A DNA stretch of 64,000 bases from contig JAKSZP010009272.1 of the NCBI GenBank assembly GCA_022478985.1, forward strand, positions 162,272-226,271. The letters run 5' to 3'. The notes below the pieces were generated by a model. That model saw only the letters and a list, made by a program, of their open reading frames with translations, searched no databases and was not told where the DNA came from. This document shows, one piece after another, positions 34,366 through 46,075 of this stretch. The stretch comes from Massospora cicadina (lineage: Eukaryota > Entomophthoromycota > Entomophthoromycetes > Entomophthorales > Entomophthoraceae). Numbering within the stretch: the first letter of the stretch is position 1; each line of letters opens with the position of its first letter. Made by a program: the position numbers and the translations under genes.

Positions 34366-35372
34366 CCATTGGGGCACAGTCAGACAAGATGGAAAGCTTC
34401 AGTGCCTTCACCAAGCTTACCAATAGCTGCATCTCTCAGCTTGAACACACTTGTTGAGGGTTTGAAACCCATTTGACCACCCTTAAGAGTCAGCTTCGCC
34501 TTCAGGGCGCTGACATATAATCCCTAAAAGAGCAAGTCACGAATAAGGCTTCCGTTTCCTCCCTCAACCAAAACTGGGATGATATCCAAGAGGACCTCAA
34601 GGGCCTATGACGATGGTTAAACCAGCAGGTCCCACACGACTATGCAGATACTGAGATCTCCAAGCTGGCACCCATACATGGATTTAAAACCCTTTCCACT
34701 ACTCTTGTGACTAACTTTAAGCCTAGTTTTAAAGAAAGGTTCACCCCTGGCCAGGGAAGCATCACCTACTTCCTGTATGCATATAAGAGCTCCATGGAGA
34801 AGGCCAACAACTGGCAGAAGGTGAAGAATATCCACTCTTGCCTCAACAGCAATGTCTGGGAGATTATGACCCCCCATTTGAAGGAGTGCTACACCTGGGA
34901 ACAGGTCTATACGGCATTAGTCCAAAATTCACCAGCAATCAAACCCTGGCCAACCAAAAACAAGCATTCATGGGTATCAGCCTGAATAAAAAGAGAAAGC
35001 ATCATGGAGTTTGCCAGCCATTTTTACACTCAAGTGCAACTGTTGATTATTACCAGTCATATCACCTTGAATGATGCTATCACCGCTGTCAACTCCATGT
35101 TGGATCGTACCCTGAGGTTCAAATGCATATGATTGGACATAAGCACGGTTTTTTCTGCATCTGGGAGACCAATAAAGCACCAACGAGATCCCTCCGTCAA
35201 CCATGAACTCCAAGGCTACCTCTTCATGTCCCTCCAACTATCACAAGTCCATATGGTCATAACCCATAAGAATCCTCGACCTCAATGCACATATTGTAAC
35301 GGTTTCAGACATAGCGCCAAGACCTTCTGGAAAAAACCTGCTGAGGAGGCGGGAAAAGGGCCGTCAGCATGA
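34366..35372 (+). pseudogene. E3 Gag: coiled coil, capsid, zinc knuckle
   Basis: A coiled-coil-like start (about 34,380-34,620, with SLKEQVTNKASVSSLNQNWD) leads into the capsid at 34,707-34,985 (GSITYFLYAYKSSMEKANNW, EIMTPHLKECYTWEQVYTAL). A CCHC-type knuckle is at 35,285-35,340 (CTYCNGFRHSAKTFW, last Cys lost). Gag forms the particle and binds RNA. Several shifts. E5 Gag has the same capsid wording. Confidence 0.75.
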
Positions 35373-35539
35373 AGGACGAGGCGCGCCATGCTGAAATCCC
35401 TACTACGCCTCAAGAATACTCCCTAAGCTCAAACGATCCTGGAGCTATCATACTTGAAGAGTAAGTATTGGTACCTGTTGATAAAGAAATTAACACTGCT
35501 TACTCTTCTTCTGATAAATCTCTCATGTTTATCACGCTA

Positions 35540-35780
35540 CCTCCCCAGTTTGAAAGCCTGGTCACCCGCGTTGCAGTTTGAGTTCACAAGATTCCATTCC
35601 TCGCCATAGTTGACAGTGGCTCCCCTGTGAACGTCATTTTATCCAAGTTAATGAAGCGCATCAAGATCTATCCGGACTTGCTCCACTATATGGAGTATGG
35701 CACAGCTAGCCCGCAACGTGCTTGATATATTAGGCCTATTATTCTCTACCTATATGTTTATAAAGCTTGATGTATTTACC
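35540..35780 (+). pseudogene. E3 protease
   Basis: FLAIVDSGSPVNVILSKLMK carries the retropepsin D-S/T-G motif (DSGSP) at about 35,603-35,660, close to DSRAP of E4 and DTGSP of E5. Stops follow near 35,725. The remainder of the domain is hard to read. Confidence 0.7.
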
Positions 35781-36349
35781 CCACCGTTGACCAGATAAAT
35801 TTAGCTATGATCTGCTCCTCAGGACTCAGTTCCTTCAAGACTACTCAGCACTAGCCCACTTTTGATGACAGCTTTCTATTCCTACTAGGTATTGGGTCCC
35901 CTTTTCTTCAAAACTTTTTAAACCTCTAAGGTGGAGGTCAAAGCCTGAGCCTTCTTACTGGAGAGTGAGGGTTAAATATACCAGCTTGAATATCATGTTT
36001 GGGGCTCTTGGGTCCGGTTGCCTCCTGCTGTTAATGGAAAAGAAAGCATGTTGATCTACTTACCTAGGTCGACTACAATACCTCCAAAGTCCCAAGTCAT
36101 TGCTGACACCTAGGTCCACGTTGAAATCCCCTCCGGGCACCTACTGGAAATCTGAGGCCTAGAAAACCCATCCACCAAGGAGGTGCTAACCTGCTCTGGG
36201 AATTTTAGATTAAGCTTATGCCAGATCTATATCAGTGTTGTTGGCTAACCATACCAACAAACCCGAAAATAGTAAGCCCAAAAAATCTTGCTGTCTATGT
36301 CCGCCTCCTAACAGTGGAGGCTGTTGATGATGTCCGTATTTTTGGAGCC

Positions 36350-37800
36350 TAAGGGATTTGGTTTATAAATGCATTGTTGGTAAGCCTGGTCAACTTAGTA
36401 ATGGAAAGGAACTCACTGATGACCAACAGAATAAAGTCCAAGAGTTGTTGGCAGAGTGTTCAGGCCTATTTTCATCCTTGGCCTATGACTTTGGGAGAAT
36501 GAACGGGGTCCTACATTACGTGGAGACTAGGTATGCTCACCCTTCCAGTCCTGACCTTACTGCAAGAGCAAGGTTGAAGAATCCCAGGTGGCGGTGGAGC
36601 TCAGAAACCTACTCAAAGCTGGACATCTAGTGTTTTCATGCAGCCCTTGGGACTCTCCTCTTCTGCTGGTTCAGATGAAGGATGACAGCCACCAGGTGTT
36701 GATGGACTATCAATAGCTCAACTCCATCACCAAGAAGTACAGTTATCCACTTCCCTAATTGACGATCTCCTCCATCTGCTCACCAGATTGCTGTACTTTT
36801 CCGCAATGGACCTTTCCAGCGGATATTAGAAAGTGGAGCTCGCCCTTGGCAATTGAGCCAAGTGCGCACTTATAGCTAACAAAGGACTATTTGAGCCCAC
36901 AAATATGTCTCAGGGTCGTTGTAATGCGCCAGCCACTTTCTAACGCACCATAGACAAGATCCTCAGGGGATTTAAAGCTGTTGTGCACCCTCATCTACCT
37001 AGATGATATTATTTTCTCAATATTTTTTAATGGACACGTCAAACATCTCAGGGAAGTTTTCAATCAGATCCAGAAGGCCTCTATAAAGCTTAAACCTTCT
37101 AAGTGCTTTTTTTCCAGTTGTAAATGAAGTTTCTGGGGCACAAAGTTTCAAAGGATGGTATTCAGCCTATACCAGACAAAGTCAGCGCCATAGAAAAGAT
37201 GTTGCGTTCCTAGAGCTTAAGGGATATTCAGGTGTTCCTAAGCAAGGTGGGCTATTATTGTCAGTTTATCCCCCAGTTTGCTGACCTAGCTGAGCCACTA
37301 TTTTACCTCCCACAGAAGAATGTGCTGTTTGAATGGTGTCCTGAACAAGAACTGGTTTTAATGCAACGAGAACTGCTCTTTGTACTAAACTATTTTAGCC
37401 CACCTGCGTTTTGACCAACTCTTCTTGTTTTTTATGGATGTGAACAATGGCGCTGTTGGGACTATCCTAGCCCAGCATTATAAGAATAAGGTTGACCATC
37501 CAGTGGCTTTTTTAGTAAAACACTTAGTAAGGTTTCATGGAACTACAGCGTCAGTGAGAGATAGTGCCTGGCTGTTTTGCAAACCATCAAAAAATTTTAG
37601 CCTATCTCTATGGTAAATAGTTTACCATTGTCTCTGACCACTCCTTACTCCAGTGGCTCCAGAAGATGAAGGACCCAGATAGCGACTTAGCTAGATGGGC
37701 CTTATGACTGAAGAACTATGATTTTACTATTGTCCATTGCATGGGCGCAATTCACCAAATGTCGATAGCCTCTTCTGGATGCTGATGCTAGCAGCTTTGA
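36350..37800 (+). pseudogene. E3 reverse transcriptase and RNase H
   Basis: The RT lead-in is at 36,358-36,630 (QNKVQELLAECSGLFS, a typical 'L..Y..LF' pre-RT helix). The fingers and palm are broken between 36,650 and 36,960. The catalytic YLDD is intact at 36,996-37,007 (LIYLDDIIFS), followed by KLKPSKCFF. The connection is at 37,232-37,414 (FLSKVGYYCQFIPQFADLAE, PL). RNase H is at 37,425-37,760 (FFMDVNNGAVGTILAQ, HPVAFLVKHL, HSLLQWLQKMKDPDSDLARW). Same gene order as E4. Confidence 0.8.
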
Positions 37801-37849
37801 CCACCAAGGAGGACCAACTGTACAATTTGATTAGAGAACTGAGCGATGG

Positions 37850-38985
37850 GAGTTGGAAACTCCTGAGGTCCAAGCTGAGCTCCAAAGGATGACCCAAGAC
37901 ACTCAATTAAAGGATGGGCTGCTTTACAAGAGGGTCAATAAGAAATGGCTCCCTTATGTCCGCCCTTCTTCCCAAACTGACATTATCCTAGAGGGCCATA
38001 CTACTGTGGGCACGGGGTGATCAAGAAGACCCATGAATGGTTGAAGTCACAGTGTTACTGGGACGAATGGTATAAACCATCCCAAGAGATCTCGGAGGCA
38101 TGTATGGCATGTTGACCCCAAAAATGAGTCAATCTTTATCAGCACTCAATCGTCATCTGGATGGGACCCTTCAGAGTTTATATCATTGATGTAATAACCC
38201 TCTCCCCATTGGTCTACGTGGCCATAAATACATCCTCCTAGCCATGGACCACCTGACCAAATGGGTTGAAGTGATTTCAGTCCCTGCTGCTACTGCAAAA
38301 GTCACAGCTCTTTTCCTTATTTGATTTTTTTCACCCGGCATGGATGCCCACAAAACTTACTTTTGGATAATGGTTAAATTTAACCTCGCAGGTAATACAA
38401 GAACTTACCTCACTTTTTGGCAATAATAAAAGTTCCGCCGCCCCTTACAACCCATCGACTAATGGGGCTGTGGAACGCGTTAATGGTACCCTTGTCTATA
38501 TGCTAAGGAAGATGGCCACCTCCAATCCTGGCCACTGGAATCATTATCTACTCAGCGCGTTGCTTACCTACCAAATTAAACTACCACTGAGTTATAAAAA
38601 TGTCCCCTTTTGAAGCTCTTTATAGACGTACTCCCTGGCTCCCAAGTAGCGTACAGCCTTTTCTTGAAACCCTCACTATGATATCTCTGATTTAACTATA
38701 AGGCCTTAGTTGATGAAATTGTCTGGCTTCAAGCCCTAGTCATGCAAGGCATTGTCACCACCACTGGAAGGGCGACATCACAATTCAATGTCAGCTGACC
38801 CTCCTTACCTGTTTTTCAATTAGGCGACCACATTCTATTTTATCACCACTGACCCAGAGGTTGACAGAATAAGCTTGAAGTTCTTTGGTATGGATCTTAT
38901 AAGGTCATTCATAAGTTGAACTCTGAGTACTCAAGTGCTGACGTCAATCAGAAGACAGTGGTAAATCAGGTTCATGGCTAATTTC
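37850..38985 (+). pseudogene. E3 integrase
   Basis: Zinc-binding part near 38,000-38,110 (GHGVIKKTHEWLKSQCYWDE, SEACMAC). Core near 38,170-38,650 (AMDHLTKWVEVISVPAATAK, PSTNGAVERVNGTLVYML in mixed frames, the latter region carrying the catalytic Glu). End near 38,880-38,985 with WYGSYKVIHKLNSEYSS, the GPY/F-like end. There is no space for a chromodomain or extra gene before the LTR. Confidence 0.75.
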
Positions 38986-39256
38986 TTTAGCCCTATGCCC
39001 CCCTCTGACAGATTCTTTAGGGGGCGTTTTCAGAATTTGAGATGATAAGCCAGACAAAATCCCTTCTCCTAAATTGAGCCTTGATCAATTAACTTTCAAA
39101 CAATACGGACAGAACCTTATACTGAAGGCACCAAAACCAGATTTGATCAGGAAGCATAATGCATATGAGAATAGATGAAACCAACTTCAGGAATCTCATA
39201 CCCGATTTTCAAATCATGAGAGGCGCAGCCCCCGCTGCTGCAGTCATGAGAATGAC

Positions 39257-40269
39257 TGTAAGTCCTGAGGAATATCCGCTGGGTGTTAATCGGGCCATCC
39301 TTCTGTTCCTGAGCGAGAAAATACCAAAGAGGATGGCTATACCCCTCGCTCCTCAGGGCGATTTCGCTAGCGTGGTAGACAAGTGCTGGATAATAGCCTG
39401 TCAGCTTCAGATCCCACTTTTGGTACTAGCAATCTCCTCAGAAGAACTGTTACAGTGAATTAAGTAAAATCTGCACCAAGATAACCAAAATAGAATTAAT
39501 TGCAACTAATTTGAGCAGCAATCAGCCAGATACTCGGATTTCAAATGGTTGAAAAGGTATGAAGGTTGAGCTATCGGCTGGAACGCCTGACAGTTGCAAA
39601 TTTGGTTTACACGGTGATCAAAATCTTCCCCCTCCCAAATCCATCAGGCATCACCCCCGATGGGCAGCATCTTGCCAGAATATCAGGCGTTGCACCTGAT
39701 GTGATACCACTGGCTGCAACTTGGCTCATCACCAAATCTTGCAATGTTGACCCCCAGGGAGCTACCCCCTATTCCCAATTAGTTCACCTCTTAGGTTGAC
39801 CTGACTGCAACTTGACTCGTCACCAAGTATTGCGATGTTGACCCCCAGGGAACTACCCCCCTATTCCCAAATAGTTCACCTCTTAGGTCAAACTGACCAA
39901 AACTCAGCTCGTCACTGAATTTTACAATGTTGGTCCCTAGGGAACTAACCCACATTTTCCAAAATAGTTCACCACTAAGGTTGAGTTTGTGGAACCCAAT
40001 CCAGACTTGTTTTCCCTCCCCAAAAATGATGACTATTTAATTGGGCGCATCGCCCTGAGAAAATTGTTGATCAATTCTCTTCCCTTAAATTTCCCAATAA
40101 AAAAAACCCCTCCCCCAAATTTCCATTTTTTGGTTTAGATTTAAATCCCCTTCCAGTTCCATAACCTTCATACCAGCAGAAGTGCCCCTGGCATTCTGGT
40201 CCACCATTTGGATGCTCTGGCATTCAGGGTGGTAGGCCAGTCTATTTTCTACTTGCCATCTGCCTGACA
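39257..40269 (+). repeat. Solo E1-type LTR inside the E3 3' LTR, ATGAC duplication
   Basis: Begins TGTAAGTCCTGAGG, ends CTGCCTGACA, and is flanked on both sides by ATGAC (39,252-39,256 and 40,270-40,274). The E3 5' LTR is uninterrupted at this point. It is homologous to copy A at 30,381-31,540 in the opposite orientation. Open runs 39,159-39,458 and 39,566-39,799 lie in it and are not genes. Confidence 0.85.
39718..39995. repeat. Three tandem copies of a 91-92 bp unit inside the solo LTR
   Basis: Units start at 39,718 (AACTTGGCTCATCACC), 39,809 (AACTTGACTCGTCACC) and 39,901 (AACTCAGCTCGTCACT). Each contains ATGTTGACCCCCAGGGA or a close variant, and TAGTTCACCTCTTAGG. The first two copies are closest. 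Confidence 0.8.
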
Positions 40270-40515
40270 ATGACACAGTACAATGAGAGCACAATCCAGA
40301 AGTTGGTCTGGAAGGCAGTTAAAGATCCTGATCTTGTGGGGCCACGAAGGTCCCTAAGACACCATGTCCCTACGTGACCTATAAATATCAACGCTTTTAA
40401 CACAATAAATAGTCTATATTCCCTCCATCTTTTCGTTTTTTGACTTTTCTGCTAATTTTCAGCTTTGAGCCCATTTTGGACTTTGGCAACAGACAAGTAA
40501 AGGGTCACGGTGAGA

Positions 40516-42060
40516 CCCATGTCAGATAATATTACTTTGAGCAACTTGCCACAGTGGCCCATTTTCCCTAATCTTAGTCTTGCTCCTCTGCTGAAGCCTA
40601 CTCTTGAAGCACTCCTACCCCCTGTTTGTAGGGTTGGAGTCTTCATTTGATGCATCTTCAGCAAATGTTTTACAAGATCACTTGGAGTTTTATTGTGATT
40701 TTAAGCTCACAGTTGACCTGGTTTACACTCCTCCCCAATTTTCTCTTTGACTCTGCGGGAAGAGGCAGCATTAGATTGTTGGTTGCAGAGCAACTTGCCA
40801 AGGTATCATTTTTAGTGTATCTCTCTAGTATGCTCACCACTACTCTTTGTGGGAAAAGTGGATGGTACACTACACCCTTGCATAAATTATGGTAAATTTA
40901 ATAATGTTACTATACTCAATTTACATCCCATTTCCTGGCGGCACAAATTTCCCACTATGTTAAGAAAGCCAAAGTCTTATCCAAGATGGATTGCTTGAAC
41001 GCTTTAACAGATTCGCATCAAAAAGGGCAGGAATGGCTCACTGCATTCTGTATCAGGAAGTGACTTTTCCAAATCTGGGTCATGCATTTTGGGCTCAAAA
41101 ATGCGCCTGCAATTTTCCACATTGTATCAATGTGGAGTTGGGAGAGCTGTTTTGTATGTGCTGTAGCATATATGGATGACATTCTGATGCTCTCCCTGAT
41201 CAAGCATCCCATAAGGTTTACCTGCGGCAGGTGGTGGAGCATTTGAGAACAAATAAATTTGATGCTGAAGACTAGCAAGTGTGAGTTTTCGCCTCAGGTT
41301 ACCTTCTTGGGAAATATCATATTTGAAAAAGGCCACATGATCATTTCAGATAAGGAGAAGGAATTTTGTGATTGGCCCACCCCAACCTCAGTTAAAAAAT
41401 TGAGAAGCTTTTTGAGGAATTACACTTTCCTCAAAGAAGTTACGCCAAGTTTTTTTAGGTATTGGCGCTTTATATATGGGTAGGGGGCCAAAAACTTCAG
41501 TGGTCTTCTGCACTGGAGGATGTCTTCCATGCAGTAAAGTGACCTGCTGTACAAGTCTGTTCTATACCACGTAGACCCTGAGAGGGAGTTTAAAGTGGCT
41601 ACTGATGCGTTCAACTTTGCAATAGTTGTAGCTCTCTTACAAGAGGGTAATGATGGAATTAATTATTTGGTTGAATATTTTCCTCAGAAAATGTCCTTAT
41701 CTGAATTAAATTACGCTGTTTATGATGAAAATACTTTTGGCAGTGGTGGAAGCATTAGCTTACTGGCACCATCATCTGCATGGCTCCTCCTAGACCTTCC
41801 AGGCATGTGATGACTATTATCTATTATTGTACTACCGCACCCCTCATGTCTTAACCCTGCGACAATCTCAATGACATTAGACTCTGTCACAATTGGTGTT
41901 CTCATATGAGTTCACAAAAGGTTAGGAAAATGTTCTAGCTGATGCCTTAAGTTGCAATCCTGCATTAGCACCTGACTCAAGAAGGTGGAGCTTCATAACA
42001 CTTTCGTGATGATTCTTTTTGCAAAATTATGTCTAATAAACCATCAACAGTTATTAAAGC
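40516..42060 (+). pseudogene. E6 reverse transcriptase and RNase H
   Basis: Begins in the protease-RT spacer exactly where 32,888 stopped. Palm: LSKMDCLNALTDSHQ, HFGLKNAPAIFH. Catalytic box intact: AYMDDILM at about 41,166-41,189. Thumb at 41,259-41,483 (KTSKCEFSPQVTFLGNIIFE, DKEKEFCDWPTPTSV). RNase H at about 41,590-41,990 (VATDAFNFAIVVALLQ, YDENTF). Stops and shifts throughout. Closest to E2. Confidence 0.82.
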
Positions 42061-42199
42061 TACAGTTATTAATTCCTTATAGAACTTGGATAAGTTTAGC
42101 ATGTTCATACGGGTTGTATTGTCACAACATGTATCGTCAGAGTATAGCATAATTCTTTAAAGCGCAACTTGAACCAGGAAAACTTAATGAAGGGATACC

Positions 42200-43510
42200 A
42201 TGTGAATGATAATATGGTATGGTTATAGGGCTGCTTATGGGTTCCATCAGGACCTCTTTGCCTGGAGATAATCAAGGAGCATCGCGATGGGATGACTGTG
42301 GGCCATCCTGGGAATTAAAAACCTCAAAGCTTACTTTCTGCACATACAACAGAAAGAAATTACAGAACAATTTCATGTTATACCAAGGAGTGCTTTATGT
42401 GCAACAGGATGAAGTCAAATCGCCAGACTTTCTGGCTTATTGGTGCCTGCTCAGAAACCAGAGGGGCATTTGTCTTCCCTCTTCACAATTTTATAGTGGA
42501 GCTGCCTGTGACTGAGGGGTACAATGCTATTATGGTGGTGGTGGACCATTTCGCCAAATTTACCCACTTTATCCCATGACACTCCACAGTGACAGTGGCT
42601 AAAAAGGCTAAGCTGTTTGTCTCCACATTTTACTCATATATGAGAGTTCCTAAGAAGATTTTCAGTGACCGTGAACATTAGTTTACAACAGCATTTTGGG
42701 AAGAGTTATGCAAGGCTCATCTAAATTCATCTGTGTCACTCTACTGCCTTTCATTGTCAATCAGATGGGCAGACAGAAAGAGTGAACTAATTTCTGGAGA
42801 AAATTTGTGGTGTTACACAGATTCTGACCATTTGTTTGGGCTTCCCACCTTCCCTTAACATAATTCTGTTACAACAACGCACAGGATTCCCTTTACAGTA
42901 TATTCTCCTTTCTTTGAAAATTATGGATATAATCCACATTTAACAAGGAACCCCAGTGTTTTCAAGTGGAAGCAGTGATGAGCATTAACAAGCTTATTCA
43001 GAAACTACATCAGGGGGTGAATGAAAACCTGGAGGCTGCCATGAAGGTTTACAAAGATAATGCTGAAAGAAAAATGAGGATAAGTCCAGAGTATTTGGAG
43101 GGGAATCTGGTGATGCTTGATGCCAAGTTTATCCCCATTAGGTAGCTGTGAAAGAAACTGGTATTAAAGAAAATAGGACCCTACCAGATTGTTAAGAAGG
43201 TGGACCATGCCTCATACCAGTTGGAGCTCCTTGAAAACTTTCAATTTATCTCAACTTTCCATGAGAGTAAGTTGACCCAGTTTGATTGATCTCCTCCAGA
43301 GATACAAGAGTCATACGTTGTGGATGGAGAACCAGAGTGAGAGGTGGAATGGATTGTGGCTTCTCATCATTAGAAAAGAAGGCCTGATAAATATAGTATC
43401 TTAGAAGGGGTTTGATGCTGCATAAAGTGGCTGGGTTTAAGCTCATAATTGCTCTCATGCTTAGAACTTAATCACCGCTTTCCATGAGCGTTTCTCTTTG
43501 GTTGTAGGTC
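42200..43510 (+). pseudogene. E6 integrase with chromodomain
   Basis: Core at 42,480-42,760: LPVTEGYNAIMVVVDHFAKF, THFIP, then VPKKIFSDREH and FTTAFWEELCKAH (Asp and Glu of D,D(35)E kept, GPQ decayed). Linker at 43,100-43,300 (VMLDAKFIPIR, LVLKKIGPYQIVKKVDHASY, QLELL). The chromodomain at 43,325-43,510 is strongly decayed (EVEWIVASHH, then in another frame FHERF-like). It is followed by a purine-rich stretch GAGTGGGTAA and the LTR. Confidence 0.78.
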
Positions 43511-43620
43511 CCATGTTTACCACTAAAATTGTAGCCATAATCTATTCCATCACACAAGAAACTTCACGCGCTGGCTGATGCCCCTGAGGGAGGGGTGATA
43601 CCTCAACAATGAGTGGGTAA

Positions 43621-43802
43621 TGTCATGGTCAAATGGCATGATTATGGGTGTGGACTGAAAGGATAAGGAGGAGATGGACCAGTACAAGGAGTCAAGTTGA
43701 ATGCCCTTTCTGACCTTAAATTTACTGTAGATAAACGTTGGGTTAGGGCCAAGAAGGACTAAATTCATCCCCAAGAAATTGCATGATGGGGCCCAGGCAT
43801 TA
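43621..43802 (+). repeat. E6 3' LTR, left part
   Basis: Starts TGTCATGGTCAAATGGCATG and matches the first 182 bp of the LTR at 27,708. Cut by E7 at CATTA (43,798-43,802). Confidence 0.85.
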
Positions 43803-44653
43803 TTTGAGGAGAGTGTTTATAACTCTCTGTTTCCAGCGTGGAAGTGCATGGTGCACAGGGCCAACGCTAGTAAACTAGTTGATAGTACAAAAATTACTAC
43901 AGCCCCGCAGAGGGTGCTTGAGCTCAAGTAACTCAGGAAGGAAAGGGTTATTGCTAAGAGGTCTAACCAAACAAGAGCGACGAGGTGCACAGAGGGGTAA
44001 GGATTAGGTATTCTAGGTTGGAGGGTACCTGGGCGGCACAATGGTGCACTGGCGGATATAACTATGGTAACACAAAAAATATGGTTAATGATGCTCGAGA
44101 CCTCCTCAAAGAGAACTATGCACAGGAATATTTGGGATAATATAAATGAAATGGTGTACTAAAATGGGGTTTTTATTATATGGACAAGTCGACCAACAAG
44201 GAATGTTGGTCACGAAAATTATATTTAAAGATTTTCAAGGAATTTGGGGTCTGCCCAAGTGGTCTTAAGCACCAATTCACCAATAGGCAAATGCTTCCAT
44301 CTAAATTAGTAGAATACACCAAAACTGAATTTACTAGAGTAGTCGATTGAAGTTGTATTCTACCTGAGTTCATCATTTTGTAAATGGAACAGGTTTCAAA
44401 CCCCTGTTCCTCAAGCAACCAAATTGAACTGTCATTTTTAATTGAATAAACTGTCCGTTTTTAAACTGGGCTGATGCAAGGGGCTTAGCGTTATGCACCT
44501 CATTAGTACCAACCTGAGCATATTTGGCTTGTACCCAAGGTGGTCCAATGTGTGTTTGAGGTCGGGTAAGGCATGAAGCTTCACCTTTTGAGCCTCCTGC
44601 CGCCCAGCCTTATCCTTGGGGTTGGTGCTCTCTTATGTCATTTAGCCATGACA
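43803..44653 (-). repeat. E7 3' LTR
   Basis: Sense strand starts TGTCATGGCTAAATGACATA. Polypurine tract GGAGGAGAGGG immediately outside (plus 44,654-44,668). TTGGTCGACT at minus 44,196-44,187 is 9/10 complementary to the E7 primer site. Confidence 0.88.
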
Positions 44654-44769
44654 TTACCCTCTCCTCCTGATGGGGCTCAACCCTCCCCCTCCAGGGGCTT
44701 GCGCTAGGGAAAAGTTCTTGTGGGACAGAGCCAACTTCATTGTGGCAACAGTCGGTTTGGGTTGAGATC

Positions 44770-46060
44770 CAGTGGCCTGAAGGAAACGCTTATGGAAAGC
44801 TTTAATCAGATCTTGGGCATGCACACAGTCACGTGCTGTTACCCAAATGTTCTCCGCAGCGTCAAAACCCTTCCAAGATACCAGGTACTCAAGTCTTAGT
44901 TTAACATGGCGAAAGGCTACTATTTCATTTTACTTCCCACTCTGGCGCCCCATCAACAATATAGGCCTCAAGATTTTTCTGGTGGGGGCCCTAAACAACG
45001 TCAATTTGCTCTCATGAAAGACAGAGAAGATCCAAAACGAAGAAGGAAGATCTAACTGGTATGAGGCATGGCCCACCTTTCTAGCAACGCGGTAAGGGCC
45101 AATCCTCTTTGGTCCCAGCTTCTTGCATGGCTGCTTAATAGGGATGTTACGAGAATCAAGCATCACAAGGTACCCTTCATCGTAGGCTGAACCCACTTGG
45201 CGCTTACCATCGTCGTTCTCTTATAAACTTGCATTGCCGCCTCCAAACTTGTGGAAACCCCCTGATGGACCTTTTTGATAGTCTTGGCAAAGTCCACCAC
45301 CGCTTCAACTTTAGATCCACATCTGAGCTCCATGTTAAGTACAAAGATAAAGCCATAGTTGGCAAAAAAGGGGAACAACTGATTGAAGAATGCAAAGTGT
45401 TGTTATAACTGAATTGGGCCATAGGAAGGTGAGAAGTCTAATTTGAATGATCCGCAGCAGTGTAGCACCGCAGGAACTGTTACAAGATCTGGTTTACTCG
45501 TTCAGTCTTCCCATATGATTGGGGGTGATAGGCAGTTGAATGGCAGGAGCGAATCTGAAGAGTCTTACACAACTCTTCCCAAAAGACAGAGGTAAACTGT
45601 GGGCCCCAGTCACTGATAATTTCTTGGGGAACCCCATGAAGCGCAAACACATGAGTGACGAAGAGCCTAGCCATCTCAGCCACGGTTATTGTAGTTCTGC
45701 AAGGAATAAAATGGGCGAACTTTGTAAAAAGGTCCACCACCATGATGGCGTCATAACCATCAGAGACTGGTAATTTCATAATGAAATCCACCGATAGGGA
45801 GGTCTAGGGCTCGTCAGCCTTCTGGACTGGTACCAACAACCCAGCTAAAGGTTGAAAATTTTGTTTCATTTGATTTCAGATCAAGCACTCTTTAGAATAC
45901 CGTCCCACCTGAGCAGGCAAGCCCTTTCAATTGTAGGTGCGCCGTATCAACTCCAAGGTCTTTGCTTTCCCAGGATGACTAACGGTGAGTCCATCATGTT
46001 GGTCCCAGATGATTTCCAGGCGCAGTAGTCCAGAAGGAACCCATAGGCGCCCCTGAAACC
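44770..46060 (-). pseudogene. E7 integrase with chromodomain
   Basis: HHCC finger remnant at about 45,900-46,050. The core at 45,480-45,791 is open for 103 codons: [40 protein letters not shown] with EELC, AYHPQSYGKTERVNQIL. It is nearly intact (one D-W change in SDRGPQ). The GPY/F linker is open at 44,930-45,196 (LVMLDSRNIPIKQPCKKLGP, KRIGPYRVARKVGHASYQLD, FSVFHESKL). Chromodomain at about 44,775-44,925: EYLVSWKGFDAAENIWVTAR, VHAQDLIKAFHKRF, best preserved in the window, separated from the linker by one frameshift. Confidence 0.9.
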
Positions 46061-46075
46061 ACACCATCTCCTCCT

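Larger units (their letters stand above)
32889..40515 (+). mobile_element. E3: complete tRNA-primed Ty3 element inserted in E6, CCCAT duplication
   Basis: LTR-like ends (TGTCAGGATTTGAGATGATG at 32,889, TTTCAGAATTTGAGATGATA at 39,028), tRNA primer site after the left LTR, then Gag, protease, RT, RNase H and integrase in Ty3 order. CCCAT stands at 32,884-32,888 and 40,516-40,520, and the flanks join into continuous E6 sequence. No chromodomain seen. Every gene is broken. Gag coil, capsid wording (SFLY.Y.S.ME.A...QK) and primer site are shared with E5. Confidence 0.86.
39028..40515 (+). repeat. E3 3' LTR, enlarged by a solo LTR
   Basis: Outer parts (39,028-39,256 and 40,275-40,515) match the 5' LTR. 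The middle is a foreign solo LTR. A purine-rich AGGGGGCG run precedes it. It ends next to CCCAT. Confidence 0.82.
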
